DNA from: Saprospiraceae bacterium | GTDB lineage: Bacteria > Bacteroidota > Bacteroidia > Chitinophagales > Saprospiraceae | Length of the DNA stretch: 64,000 nt | Assembly (NCBI GenBank): GCA_020630955.1 | Contig: JAHDIE010000009.1 | Span: forward strand, 42,732-106,731 | Direction: 5' to 3' | Shown: in pieces, positions 8,518 to 17,785 of the stretch | Layout: every line of letters starts with the position of its first letter | Numbering within the stretch: the first letter of the stretch is position 1 | Translations under genes and position numbers: made by a program | Notes under the pieces: generated by a model | What the model was told of the DNA's origin: nothing | Database searches by the model: none | What the model saw: only the letters and a program-made list of their open reading frames with translations

Positions 8518-10986
8518 TTAGAAATTAAAATTTTCATTTGCAATTTGCATAATCTCTGCAAAAACACCCGCAGCCGTTACGTTAGCTCCAGCGCCAGGAC
8601 CGCTGATAACTAAAGGTGAGTCAACATAACGCAATGTATGAAATGAAATCATATTGGCACTGTTAGAAAGATTGTAAAAAGGACTTGAAGCATCAACTGA
8701 TTTTAATTGAATAAAGGCTTCGTTATTTTCAAAAGTTGCAATGTACCTTAGCCTATAATTGTTATTTTCAGCTTCTATTATCATTTTGTGAAAATGATCT
8801 TCAAATTTAATTAGGGATTCATAAAACAACTCAACGGTTTCAGCTTTCATACATTCATCTGGAAGAATTGGTGATAGTTTTACATCAGATTGATTAATCA
8901 TATATCCTGATTCCCTAGCCAGGATGGTAATTTTTCTTTTTACATCGGAACCACTTAAATCATCTCTTGGGTCAGGTTCAGTATAACCCAAGCTTTGTGC
9001 TTCCTTTACAATATCATGAAACTTAGATTCGCTATTGTAATTGTTGAAAATAAATGAAAGAGATCCACTTAGGACGGCTTCAATTTTTTCAATGGTGTCT
9101 CCTGAATTTCTTAAACTTTTAATTGTAGATATCACAGGTAGACCTGCACCAACATTTGTTTCGTTTAGAAATCTAGTGTTTCGTATTAAAGCAAGTTTTT
9201 TTAACTCATGATAGGATTCGATACTAGCGGAACTAGCAACCTTATTTGGTGTGGCAATGGATATGCTTTTGTTGATAATTTGTTTGTAAAAGTCTGGAAT
9301 TCTTGCCGATGCAGTATTATCAATAAATATTGAATTAGCTAAATTCAGATCAATCATTTTATCTACAAAAATTTGAGGATCAGCTGTTTCTTCACTTTGT
9401 AAAAGCAGTTCTTCCCAATGATTTAATTCAATACCATTTTCATTAAAAAACATTTTTCTGCTATTAGAAATACCAATCAATTTGAGATCGATGCCCTTCG
9501 TTTCTAGAACTTTTTGTTTAAACTCTTTTAATTGTTCAATCAATGTACTTCCAATTAAACCAGTACCGACTACAAATAAATTTAACGTTTTGATGGTGTT
9601 ATTGAAGAAGGTATTATGAATAAGGTTTAAGGACTTTTTTTCATCATCCGATTTGACGGCAAAAGAGATATTTAACTCAGAAGAGCCTTGTGCAATGGCT
9701 TCAATATTAACACCATTTCTTCCAAGACAAGAAAATAACTTACCTGCTATTCCTGGTTGATCTTTCATGGCTTCACCAACAGCAGCTATGATACAAATGT
9801 CTTTCTCAACATGTATTTCTGCTAGATCTTGATTATTTATTTCATTAGCAAATTCTACTTTCAAAACCTCTCTTGCAATATCTGCTTTGTCTTCTTTAAT
9901 AGCTACACAAATTGAATGTTCTGATGATGCTTGCGTTATAAGAATAACATTAATTTGACTATTGGCTAGACTGCTAAACATTCTTGAAGCAATCCCAGGT
10001 ACTCCCTGCATTCCTGTCCCAGATAGTGTTAGTAAAGCTATATTTGATTGTGAGGACAATCCTTTAATGGTACCCGAATTTTTTTGTAGGGAGTTATTGT
10101 CTATTAGTGTTCCTACATAATTTGGATTGAAAGTATTTTTTATATAAGTAGGAATTCCTTTTTCATTTACTGGACGGATGGTTGGAGGATATATTACTTT
10201 AGCTCCAAAATGTGACATTTCCATAGCTTCGATGTAGCTCATATTTTTTATAGGATATGCTGTACTTACAATATTAGGATTGCTTGTTAGCACACCATCA
10301 ACATCTGTCCAAATTTCTAACTGTTGGGCGTCCAAAGCAGCTGCAAATAGAGCTGCAGTGTAATCAGAACCTCCTCTTCCTAGGGTTGTGGTTCTACCGT
10401 GTTGGTCTGAGGCGATGAAGCCTGTAATTAGTTTTGTTTTTTTAGAGTATTGATTTACGGTTTTTATAATATTTTGATAACTGTCATCCTTATAAACTCT
10501 GGCAGAACGAAATTCACTATTGGTTTTAATAATATCTCTTGCATCAAGAAAGACACTGGGTAAGCCATTCGCGACGAAGTAGTGGGTAATTGAAAGGTTG
10601 CTGAGCCTCTCTCCAAAACTCATAACATAATCATAGGATCTATCGGAAGCTTCCTTCAATAGAAAAACGCCTTTTAATACGTTTTCAAGTTTAAGAAATA
10701 ATAAATCAATTTGTGTAAGCAAATCAACTCTTGCGTTTCCCTCTAATAAAAACCTAGCTGTTTCATAATGACGGTTTTTGCATTGATCAGCAATTTCTGC
10801 ATATTTTTCATTTCCCAGAGCAGCAATTTCTATCATATTAATCAGCTGGTCTGTTACACCTCCGAAGGCAGAGCATACAATACATAGGTTTTGTCCTGAT
10901 TCAACACGAGGCTTTACAATCGACAAAATATTTTTAATTCTATCTGGTTTACCAACAGAACTTCCACCAAATTTTAAAACGATCAT
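8518..10986 (-). CDS. thrA: Bifunctional aspartokinase / homoserine dehydrogenase
   Basis: MIVLKFGGSSVGKPDRI, TLGRGGSDYTAALFAAALDA, ACT regions, then FVVGTGLIGSTLIEQL and GYTEPDPRDDLSGSDVKRKITILARE. Confidence 0.96.
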   Translation of the reverse strand: MIVLKFGGSSVGKPDRIKNILSIVKPRVESGQNLCIVCSAFGGVTDQLINMIEIAALGNEKYAEIADQCKNRHYETARFLLEGNARVDLLTQIDLLFLKLENVLKGVFLLKEASDRSYDYVMSFGERLSNLSITHYFVANGLPSVFLDARDIIKTNSEFRSARVYKDDSYQNIIKTVNQYSKKTKLITGFIASDQHGRTTTLGRGGSDYTAALFAAALDAQQLEIWTDVDGVLTSNPNIVSTAYPIKNMSYIEAMEMSHFGAKVIYPPTIRPVNEKGIPTYIKNTFNPNYVGTLIDNNSLQKNSGTIKGLSSQSNIALLTLSGTGMQGVPGIASRMFSSLANSQINVILITQASSEHSICVAIKEDKADIAREVLKVEFANEINNQDLAEIHVEKDICIIAAVGEAMKDQPGIAGKLFSCLGRNGVNIEAIAQGSSELNISFAVKSDDEKKSLNLIHNTFFNNTIKTLNLFVVGTGLIGSTLIEQLKEFKQKVLETKGIDLKLIGISNSRKMFFNENGIELNHWEELLLQSEETADPQIFVDKMIDLNLANSIFIDNTASARIPDFYKQIINKSISIATPNKVASSASIESYHELKKLALIRNTRFLNETNVGAGLPVISTIKSLRNSGDTIEKIEAVLSGSLSFIFNNYNSESKFHDIVKEAQSLGYTEPDPRDDLSGSDVKRKITILARESGYMINQSDVKLSPILPDECMKAETVELFYESLIKFEDHFHKMIIEAENNNYRLRYIATFENNEAFIQLKSVDASSPFYNLSNSANMISFHTLRYVDSPLVISGPGAGANVTAAGVFAEIMQIANENFNF

Positions 10987-11083
10987 TCTAAGTTCAAATT
11001 AAATTTACGAAAGAAGGATGTTAGAATAATATAATGCATAAACCGAGCCACATATTAAATAATTATAAAATGTGTTTTTGAGC

Positions 11084-11117
11084 AAAAAAAAGGCCTTTCG
11101 TCCAACGAAAGGCCTTT
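11084..11117 (-). terminator. Rho-independent terminator downstream of the aldehyde dehydrogenase
   Basis: 12-bp perfect stem AAAGGCCTTTCG/CGAAAGGCCTTT with 5-nt loop; A-run at 11084-11090 reads as a T-tract on the - strand. Confidence 0.85.
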
Positions 11118-11137
11118 AAAGTTTATTTAATTCACTT

Positions 11138-12667
11138 TTAAAAGTTGAACTCAATTCCTTGTGCTAAAGGAACATCATCACTATAATTAATAGTATTTGT
11201 CTGTCTTCTCATATAGGCTTTCCAAGAATCTGAACCGGATTCTCTACCTCCTCCCGTTTCTTTTTCCCCTCCAAACGCGCCACCTATTTCAGCTCCAGAA
11301 GTTCCTATATTTACATTAGCAATTCCACAATCCGAGCCACCAGCGGATAAGAAGATCTCTGCATCTTTTAAACTGTTTGTCATGATTGCGGAGGAAAGAC
11401 CTTGAGGGACATCATTTTGGATAGCGATGGCATTTGAAAGGTCGCCTGAATATTTAATAAGGTATAATAGGGGAGCAAAAGTTTCATGTTGGACTATCGC
11501 TAACTCATTGGTTACTTCAGCAATTGAAGGACTTACATAGCACCCACTTTCATAGCCAGGACCTTCAAGTTGTTTTCCTTCTACAACGACATTTCCGCCT
11601 TGATCTTTAACTGATTGTATGGCTTTAAGATAATTTTCAACTGAGTCTTTATCAATTAATGGACCAATATGATTATTGGTATCAAGAGGGTTACCAATTT
11701 TTAATTGATTATAAGCTGAACTAATATTTTCTTTTACTTTGTCATAGATACTTTCGTGAATAATCAATCTTCTTGTAGAAGTACATCGTTGTCCACAAGT
11801 ACCTACCGCACCAAACACTGCACCGGTTAATACGACTTTAAGATCAGCAGTAGGAGTAATAATGATAGCATTGTTTCCACCTAACTCCAGTAAAGATCTA
11901 CCAAGTCTTTCCGCAACGTCGCGGCCGACAGCTCTTCCCATTCTTGTACTTCCTGTGGCAGAAATTAAAGGAATTCTTTTATCACTTGTCATCCATTGCC
12001 CAACCTGTGCATCCCCAGTAATAATTGATGATATACCTTCCGGTAAATTATTTTCTTTAAGTATATCGTGTAATATTTTTTGACAAGCAATGCTACACAT
12101 AGGAGTTTTTTCACTTCCTTTCCAAATACAAACATCACCACAGACTAAAGCGATCATTGAGTTCCAGGCCCAAACAGCAACAGGAAAATTGAATGCTGAA
12201 ATTATTCCTACGATTCCAATTGGATGCCATTGCTCATACATTCTATGTTCAGGTCTTTCGGAGTGCATAGAAAGCCCATACAGTTGACGAGAAAGGCCAA
12301 CAGCAAAGTCGCAGATATCGATCATTTCTTGAACTTCACCCCAACCTTCTTGTAAGCTTTTACCCATTTCATAAGAAACAAGTCTTCCTAAAGCGTCCTT
12401 ATGTTTTCTAAGTGCTTCTCCATATTGTCTGACGATTTCACCTCTTTTAGGAGCTGGAATTTTCCTCCATTCCGGAAATGCTTTTTGTGCTTGGGAAACA
12501 ACCAGTTCATACTGTTGTTTAGTGGTTGTACTTACCTCACCAATTACTTTTCCATCTACGGGAGAATAGGAAGTAATATAGTCTTCAGAGATGTGTGCGT
12601 TGATTCCAGTCCAGGTACCATTATTTTTGGCCTCAAGACCAAGTTGTTGTAAAAAGTCTAAATTCAT
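11138..12667 (-). CDS. Aldehyde dehydrogenase, ALDH7 type (aminoadipate-semialdehyde / piperideine-6-carboxylate dehydrogenase-like)
   Basis: IGIVGIISAFNFPVAVWAWN, LLELGGNNAIII, GAVGTCGQRCTSTRRLI; GGEKETGGGRESGSDSWKAYMRRQTNTINY is characteristic of ALDH7. Confidence 0.92.
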   Translation of the reverse strand: MNLDFLQQLGLEAKNNGTWTGINAHISEDYITSYSPVDGKVIGEVSTTTKQQYELVVSQAQKAFPEWRKIPAPKRGEIVRQYGEALRKHKDALGRLVSYEMGKSLQEGWGEVQEMIDICDFAVGLSRQLYGLSMHSERPEHRMYEQWHPIGIVGIISAFNFPVAVWAWNSMIALVCGDVCIWKGSEKTPMCSIACQKILHDILKENNLPEGISSIITGDAQVGQWMTSDKRIPLISATGSTRMGRAVGRDVAERLGRSLLELGGNNAIIITPTADLKVVLTGAVFGAVGTCGQRCTSTRRLIIHESIYDKVKENISSAYNQLKIGNPLDTNNHIGPLIDKDSVENYLKAIQSVKDQGGNVVVEGKQLEGPGYESGCYVSPSIAEVTNELAIVQHETFAPLLYLIKYSGDLSNAIAIQNDVPQGLSSAIMTNSLKDAEIFLSAGGSDCGIANVNIGTSGAEIGGAFGGEKETGGGRESGSDSWKAYMRRQTNTINYSDDVPLAQGIEFNF

Positions 12668-12687
12668 GAATTGTCTAATTTATGGTA

Positions 12688-12713
12688 TAAAAAAACCCTT
12701 ACTTGAAGGGCTT
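12688..12713 (-). terminator. Probable Rho-independent terminator for the 42-aa ORF
   Basis: - strand reads GCCCTTCAAGTAAGGGTTTTTTT: short hairpin followed by T-run. Confidence 0.6.
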
Positions 12714-12723
12714 TAAGTATTTC

Positions 12724-12852
12724 TTACATGATTGTACCGTCGCTATGATTATACAAGGCAATCAATAAAACTATGAATAGAAACAAAGCGAATAGAAATA
12801 AACCTAAGCAGCTTCCCTTTCTTCCCCATTTGATATTGTTTCCTCCTGACAT
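12724..12852 (-). CDS. Single-TM microprotein, 42 aa (below ORF-track cutoff)
   Basis: - strand ATG..TAA: MSGGNNIKWGRKGSCLGLFLFALFLFIVLLIALYNHSDGTIM; followed by a hairpin plus T-run. Confidence 0.55.
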   Translation of the reverse strand: MSGGNNIKWGRKGSCLGLFLFALFLFIVLLIALYNHSDGTIM

Positions 12853-12920
12853 TTTAATGTATTTTATAATTTAGTGCAAAGAAAGGCTATTTATCATTTT
12901 TATTAAAGCAAAAAATGAAA

Positions 12921-14684
12921 TTAAATGGGTGAACATTGAGGTTTAAGCCAATTCTTGATTTCTTCGTCAAGTAGTGGACTTAATTTCTTCCAAACCAAAG
13001 CATGATAGTCATTTAACCACATAATTTCTTTTACAGAAAGCATAGCAAGATCTATTGCTTTGGTTTGTATAGGATATAGCGTTATTGTTTCAAACTGAAG
13101 AAAATCCTCATGATCAGAGGGTATGGTAATAACAAGGTTTTCAATTCTAATTCCAAAATCACCAACTTTATAGAACCCTGGTTCATTTGATGTTACCATT
13201 CCTGCCTTTAAAATATTTTTACCTCGGGCGGAATTTCCTGCATCAAAACCCTGTGGTCCTTCATGTACATTTAAAAAATGACCAACACCATGACCAGTAC
13301 CATGGCCATAGTTCATGTTTTCACTCCAGAGGGGTTGTCGAGCAAGTATGTCCAATTGAACCCCTTTTGTGCCTTTAGGAAATTTCGCCATTGCTAAACC
13401 AATATGCCCTTTAAGAACTAAAGTGTAGGCCTTCTTTTGTTCTTTAGTAGGTGACCCGAAAGCAAATGTTCTAGTTATATCTGTTGTTCCTTCAAAAAAC
13501 TGAGCTCCAGAATCACAAAGCAATATTCCTTTTTTAGATATTGTTGATGAACTTTCTTTATTGGGTCTGTAATGTATTATCGCTCCATTTCCATTGAATC
13601 CTACAATAGCAGGAAAGCTTTCACCAAAATAATTGTTTTCCTGAGCTCTATACTCAGCAAGTTTTTCTCCAAAATGATATTCGCTGACACCATGGTCAAT
13701 ATTTTGGTCTAACCAATAAAATGCTTTGGCTAAAGCTATACCGTCTTTTACCATCGCTATTCTAAAGTTTTCTAATTCTACCTTATTTTTTATTGATTTT
13801 TGTTCAGTAATAAAACTAGGCTTGTTAACTACAGAATTTAAAGGTAGTAGATCATAAAGTGCAGCGTTGCATATATTTTCATCAATGATAACTTTTCCGC
13901 TTAACAACTTTACTTCGTTTTTAATGGCATCATAAGGCCTGATAGTAATGTCTAAATCATTTATGTATTTAAGAATTTCAAGCACTTTAAATTCATCGAT
14001 AAAGAGATATATTTTATCAGAACTAATAATAAGATATGCAGATATTACTGGGTTAAATTCAACATCATTCCCTCTTATATTAAGCACCCATGCTAACTCG
14101 GCCAAATCCGAAATGATTATGTGTTTTGCATTATTAACAAAAAGATATTTTCTTATTGATGCTATTTTTTCTTTTGCTGAATTTCCCGAGTAAGATGAAT
14201 TGTGAATAAAGGCTTTTGATATGGGTAACGCTGGACGATCATTCCATACTAATTCGATTACATCAGGATGGGTAATTAGATTTATTTTAGCCTTATTGAG
14301 CTTTTTCCGAATGCGTTTTTCTTGTGCTTTGGATATAGTCCAACCATCGATAGCTACTGTAGAACCTTCGGCTAGGTTTTCGCAAACCCAATGATCGAAG
14401 CCTGGAGAAAGACGATTTTCAATTTTATGTAGTATGAACTCCGAGGAGCTTAACTCTTGTTCTGCTTGGAGAAAATACCTAGAATCTGTCCACAAACCCG
14501 CATGATTTTGTGTAATTAATGCGGTCCCAGCGGACCCAGTAAAACCGGAAACCCATTCTCTTGATTTCCAATGATCGGAAAGATACTCACTTTGATGAGG
14601 ATCAGAGCTAGGAATAATAAGAGCATCTATTTTCTTTGTTTCTAGGATTTCCCTAATTGCCGAAATCCGGGCATTTATAGTCAT
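12921..14684 (-). CDS. Xaa-Pro aminopeptidase, M24B family
   Basis: LIIPSSDPHQSEYLSDHWKSREWVSGFTGSAGTA; NYGHGTGHGVGHFLNVHEGPQG; SNEPGFYKVGDFGIRIENL. Confidence 0.94.
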   Translation of the reverse strand: MTINARISAIREILETKKIDALIIPSSDPHQSEYLSDHWKSREWVSGFTGSAGTALITQNHAGLWTDSRYFLQAEQELSSSEFILHKIENRLSPGFDHWVCENLAEGSTVAIDGWTISKAQEKRIRKKLNKAKINLITHPDVIELVWNDRPALPISKAFIHNSSYSGNSAKEKIASIRKYLFVNNAKHIIISDLAELAWVLNIRGNDVEFNPVISAYLIISSDKIYLFIDEFKVLEILKYINDLDITIRPYDAIKNEVKLLSGKVIIDENICNAALYDLLPLNSVVNKPSFITEQKSIKNKVELENFRIAMVKDGIALAKAFYWLDQNIDHGVSEYHFGEKLAEYRAQENNYFGESFPAIVGFNGNGAIIHYRPNKESSSTISKKGILLCDSGAQFFEGTTDITRTFAFGSPTKEQKKAYTLVLKGHIGLAMAKFPKGTKGVQLDILARQPLWSENMNYGHGTGHGVGHFLNVHEGPQGFDAGNSARGKNILKAGMVTSNEPGFYKVGDFGIRIENLVITIPSDHEDFLQFETITLYPIQTKAIDLAMLSVKEIMWLNDYHALVWKKLSPLLDEEIKNWLKPQCSPI

Positions 14685-14835
14685 ATTAAATATATTTATA
14701 ATATATAACCAACTAATTTGGAACGAATTTTGTATTATAAAGTTTTATAATGTATGTTTGACCTGAACTTACCAAATAATAAAACCAAAACATACAGATC
14801 AAATATAGTGTTTAATAATAGTTAAATATCATAAG

Positions 14836-16320
14836 ATGTTAAAGCAGAGATTATCGCAGAAAATGTTGCAAAAGCTGTCGCCACAGCAAATACAACTGAT
14901 GAAGTTGTTGCAAATTCCCACAGCAACATTAGATCAAAGAATAAAAGAAGAGCTAGAAGCAAATCCGGCATTGGATGAAGGGGAAGAAAATGACTTATCA
15001 GAAATCTATGATCTCGAAAACGAAAATAAAGAGGAAGGTGATGATGAGTTTGAGTTAGACGACTATCTAAATGAATATATCGAAGATGACCCTACCTTAT
15101 ATCGATTAACAAGTGAAAAGTTTGTTAGTGAGGAAGAGACAAAGAAAATGCCGATAGCGGTTTCCGATACTTTTCATGAATATTTAGAAACTCAGCTGGG
15201 GATGCAAGAACTAGAGGATGACAGAAAGTTAATGATAGCAAAACAAATTATTGGAAGTATCGACGCAGACGGATATCTTAGAAGAGATTCTTTTTCAATT
15301 ATCGATGATTTATTATTTTCTCAAAACATTGTAGCTACGGAACAAGAAATTGAAGAGACGATCTCTATGGTACAAACGTTTGATCCTCCTGGGATTTGTT
15401 CAAGAAATCTACAGGAGAGTTTAATAATTCAATTGAACCAAAAAGAAAATGATACAGAAGAATCTATAGTTAAAAGAGCAAGAATGAATGCTCTAAAGAT
15501 TTTAATGAATCACTTTAATGAGTTTACAAAAAAGCACTACAAGAAACTCCAGAAAAATTTGTTTTTATCTGAATTTGAACTTAAAGATGCAATTAATGAG
15601 ATTCTGAAGTTGAATCCAAAACCGGCTAGTGGTCATGTTCAGAATATTTCAGGTACAAATCAGTATATAGTTCCAGATTTTATCATCAATAATAGAGATG
15701 GTGAAATTGAGTTGGTGTTGAATAGTAAAAATGCTCCAGATTTGATGATTAATGATAATTATCTAGATATGCTAAAAAGCTTCAAGGTCAATACATCAGG
15801 AAGAAGAGCGTCGACAAAAGAGAAAGAAGCTATAATGTTTATAAAGCAAAAAATAGACTCAGCAAAATGGTTTATTGATGCAATAAAGCAAAGGCAAGAT
15901 ACCTTGTATAATACCATGTACTCAATCCTGCAATTTCAATATGATTATTTCACTACTGGAGATGAGAGAAGGCTAAAGCCAATGATACTAAAGGATATTG
16001 CAGAAATAACAGGCCTTGATATATCCACAGTTTCTAGAGTAGCAAATAGCAAATTTGTGCAAACAGAATTTGGAACAAAAAGATTAAAGGACTTTTTCTC
16101 AGAATCTTTACAAACACAAGATGGGCAAGAAGTTTCTACACTAGAGGTAAAAAATATTCTTTCAGACATAATATTAAGGGAAGACAAAAGGAAACCCCTT
16201 TCAGATGAGAAGTTGAAAGATTATTTACAGCAGAAAGGCTATAATATTGCAAGAAGGACTGTTGCAAAATATAGGGAGCAACTAAATATTCCAGTAGCGA
16301 GACTTAGAAAAGAACTATAG
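14836..16320 (+). CDS. rpoN: RNA polymerase sigma-54 factor
   Basis: MLKQRLSQKMLQKLSPQQIQLMKLLQIPT (region I); C-terminal RpoN box ARRTVAKYREQLNIPVARLRKEL. Confidence 0.96.
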   Translation: MLKQRLSQKMLQKLSPQQIQLMKLLQIPTATLDQRIKEELEANPALDEGEENDLSEIYDLENENKEEGDDEFELDDYLNEYIEDDPTLYRLTSEKFVSEEETKKMPIAVSDTFHEYLETQLGMQELEDDRKLMIAKQIIGSIDADGYLRRDSFSIIDDLLFSQNIVATEQEIEETISMVQTFDPPGICSRNLQESLIIQLNQKENDTEESIVKRARMNALKILMNHFNEFTKKHYKKLQKNLFLSEFELKDAINEILKLNPKPASGHVQNISGTNQYIVPDFIINNRDGEIELVLNSKNAPDLMINDNYLDMLKSFKVNTSGRRASTKEKEAIMFIKQKIDSAKWFIDAIKQRQDTLYNTMYSILQFQYDYFTTGDERRLKPMILKDIAEITGLDISTVSRVANSKFVQTEFGTKRLKDFFSESLQTQDGQEVSTLEVKNILSDIILREDKRKPLSDEKLKDYLQQKGYNIARRTVAKYREQLNIPVARLRKEL

Positions 16321-17085
16321 ATACTTTTTAAGTTCTTTTAATAGCTTTTGACCTTCTTCGTTGTATAAGATATCGTCAGTCAATGGTTTCTGAAGAAGCT
16401 CTACGGCTTCATTGGTCTTTTTTAATCCAACTTTAGCAATAGCTAAATAGAAATTTACTGGATATCCAATTTCTGCTAATTCCTGATTTGATAAAATAGA
16501 TTCTGCTTTTTCCCAATTTTTTACATACAAATAAGAAACAGCTAAATAAAATTTGTATTTAGGGTTATTGTCACTTTCGATGAGCTTTTGAAAGTCATTG
16601 ATCGCTTCAGGATAGTTTCTTTTAGAATAATTATAATAAGGATCATTTTTTGTAATGTCATCATTACTTCTTGATACATTAGGCATGGCGTAAGGAACCA
16701 TTGTTTTTGATGCTAACAATTGCCCATTATATGTTTTGGAGCTAGACCCGTTAAATGTAATATAACCAAGAAGTAGTAATATGGAGGCAGCAATAGCAAA
16801 GATTAATGATTTTCGTAAAATCCCAGATTCCTTATTTAGATCTTTTGCATACTTATTGTTTTCATGATCTATTAGAAATTGATACTTGCTTTTCATTACT
16901 GAATAAGCAATGCCTTTTTCAATCAAGTTAAATTCCTTCAGATAGATTTGAAAGTCTTGGTCATTATCGACAATACCAAGTTCATTTTTTGTTAGACTAT
17001 TTTGTAGTAGAAGTTTGTCTATAATATCCTGATACATTTGCAACTTATTTTCATTAATCATAGTGAGTTGTTTAAGATTTATCAA
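16315..17085 (-). CDS. Membrane-anchored TPR-like protein (candidate anti-sigma partner of the upstream ECF sigma factor)
   Basis: Single TM LIFAIAASILLLLGYITF; TPR-like C-terminal half; overlaps the ECF sigma ORF by 14 nt. Confidence 0.65.
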   Translation of the reverse strand: MINLKQLTMINENKLQMYQDIIDKLLLQNSLTKNELGIVDNDQDFQIYLKEFNLIEKGIAYSVMKSKYQFLIDHENNKYAKDLNKESGILRKSLIFAIAASILLLLGYITFNGSSSKTYNGQLLASKTMVPYAMPNVSRSNDDITKNDPYYNYSKRNYPEAINDFQKLIESDNNPKYKFYLAVSYLYVKNWEKAESILSNQELAEIGYPVNFYLAIAKVGLKKTNEAVELLQKPLTDDILYNEEGQKLLKELKKYL

Positions 17086-17626
17086 CTAAAAACATTTTTC
17101 GCAATCGTTGAATGCATTTAAATTTTTTAGTTTTTGCGGTGTCTGTATTTTTGTATTTCATTTTTAATGCTATTTCTTGTAAAGACAGTTTTTTGAAATA
17201 ATAAGATTCAAGTAAGATTTTACAAGGGTCACCTAACTTTTGAAGTGCGTTTTCAATACTTAGGAGGACATCTCTTTCTTCGTCAAAATCTAGTTCATCA
17301 AGGGTGGCAGCATTAAATAGAGAACTTTCATTAAATGATTCATGATGGCTCTTTTTAATTTTTCTAAAATGTTCCATCATTTTGTTTTTTCCAATAGTAA
17401 ACAAATAAGATTTAACATTATCAAGCATTTTTAATTTTCCACTAATAACATTTTCATATAAAATAATGATGGATACTTGGAAGATTTCTAAGGCTTGATC
17501 TCTAGAGAAATTACCATTGTTTTGGACCCATGATAGAAATGGTTCTCGATGTTCATCATAAATTTCTGACAGTGCACGATTTTCATTTTCTCGTATGTAT
17601 TCAGTCCAATTAATAGGTGATTTCAT
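17072..17626 (-). CDS. ECF-type RNA polymerase sigma factor
   Basis: Region 2 (DQALEIFQVSIIILYENV...VKSYLFTIGKNKMMEHFRK) and region 4 (ILLESYYFKKLSLQEIALKMKYKNTDTAKTKKFKCIQRLRK). Confidence 0.88.
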   Translation of the reverse strand: MKSPINWTEYIRENENRALSEIYDEHREPFLSWVQNNGNFSRDQALEIFQVSIIILYENVISGKLKMLDNVKSYLFTIGKNKMMEHFRKIKKSHHESFNESSLFNAATLDELDFDEERDVLLSIENALQKLGDPCKILLESYYFKKLSLQEIALKMKYKNTDTAKTKKFKCIQRLRKMFLVDKS

Positions 17627-17753
17627 TGGTATATGATGAATTGATCAATAAGTAACCCCAAAGCGGTAAAATAAAGGTAATAATTCAATATAAAATTCTG
17701 TCATTATGACAAATAGAAAGCTATGGTACAATATATGAACGTTTAGTTTTGAT

Positions 17754-17761
17754 TAGCTTTG
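17754..17761 (+). promoter_or_regulatory. Possible Bacteroidota -7 element (TAnnTTTG) for secA
   Basis: TAGCTTTG 25 nt upstream of the ATG at 17786; no clear -33 element found. Confidence 0.35.
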
Positions 17762-17785
17762 CATAAAAATTCAAATCCACATTTC

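Noticed and set aside
10987-11083. Possible leader/attenuator upstream of thrA
   Set aside because: No Thr/Ile-rich leader peptide or alternative hairpins visible; the hairpin nearby is the terminator of the ALDH gene.
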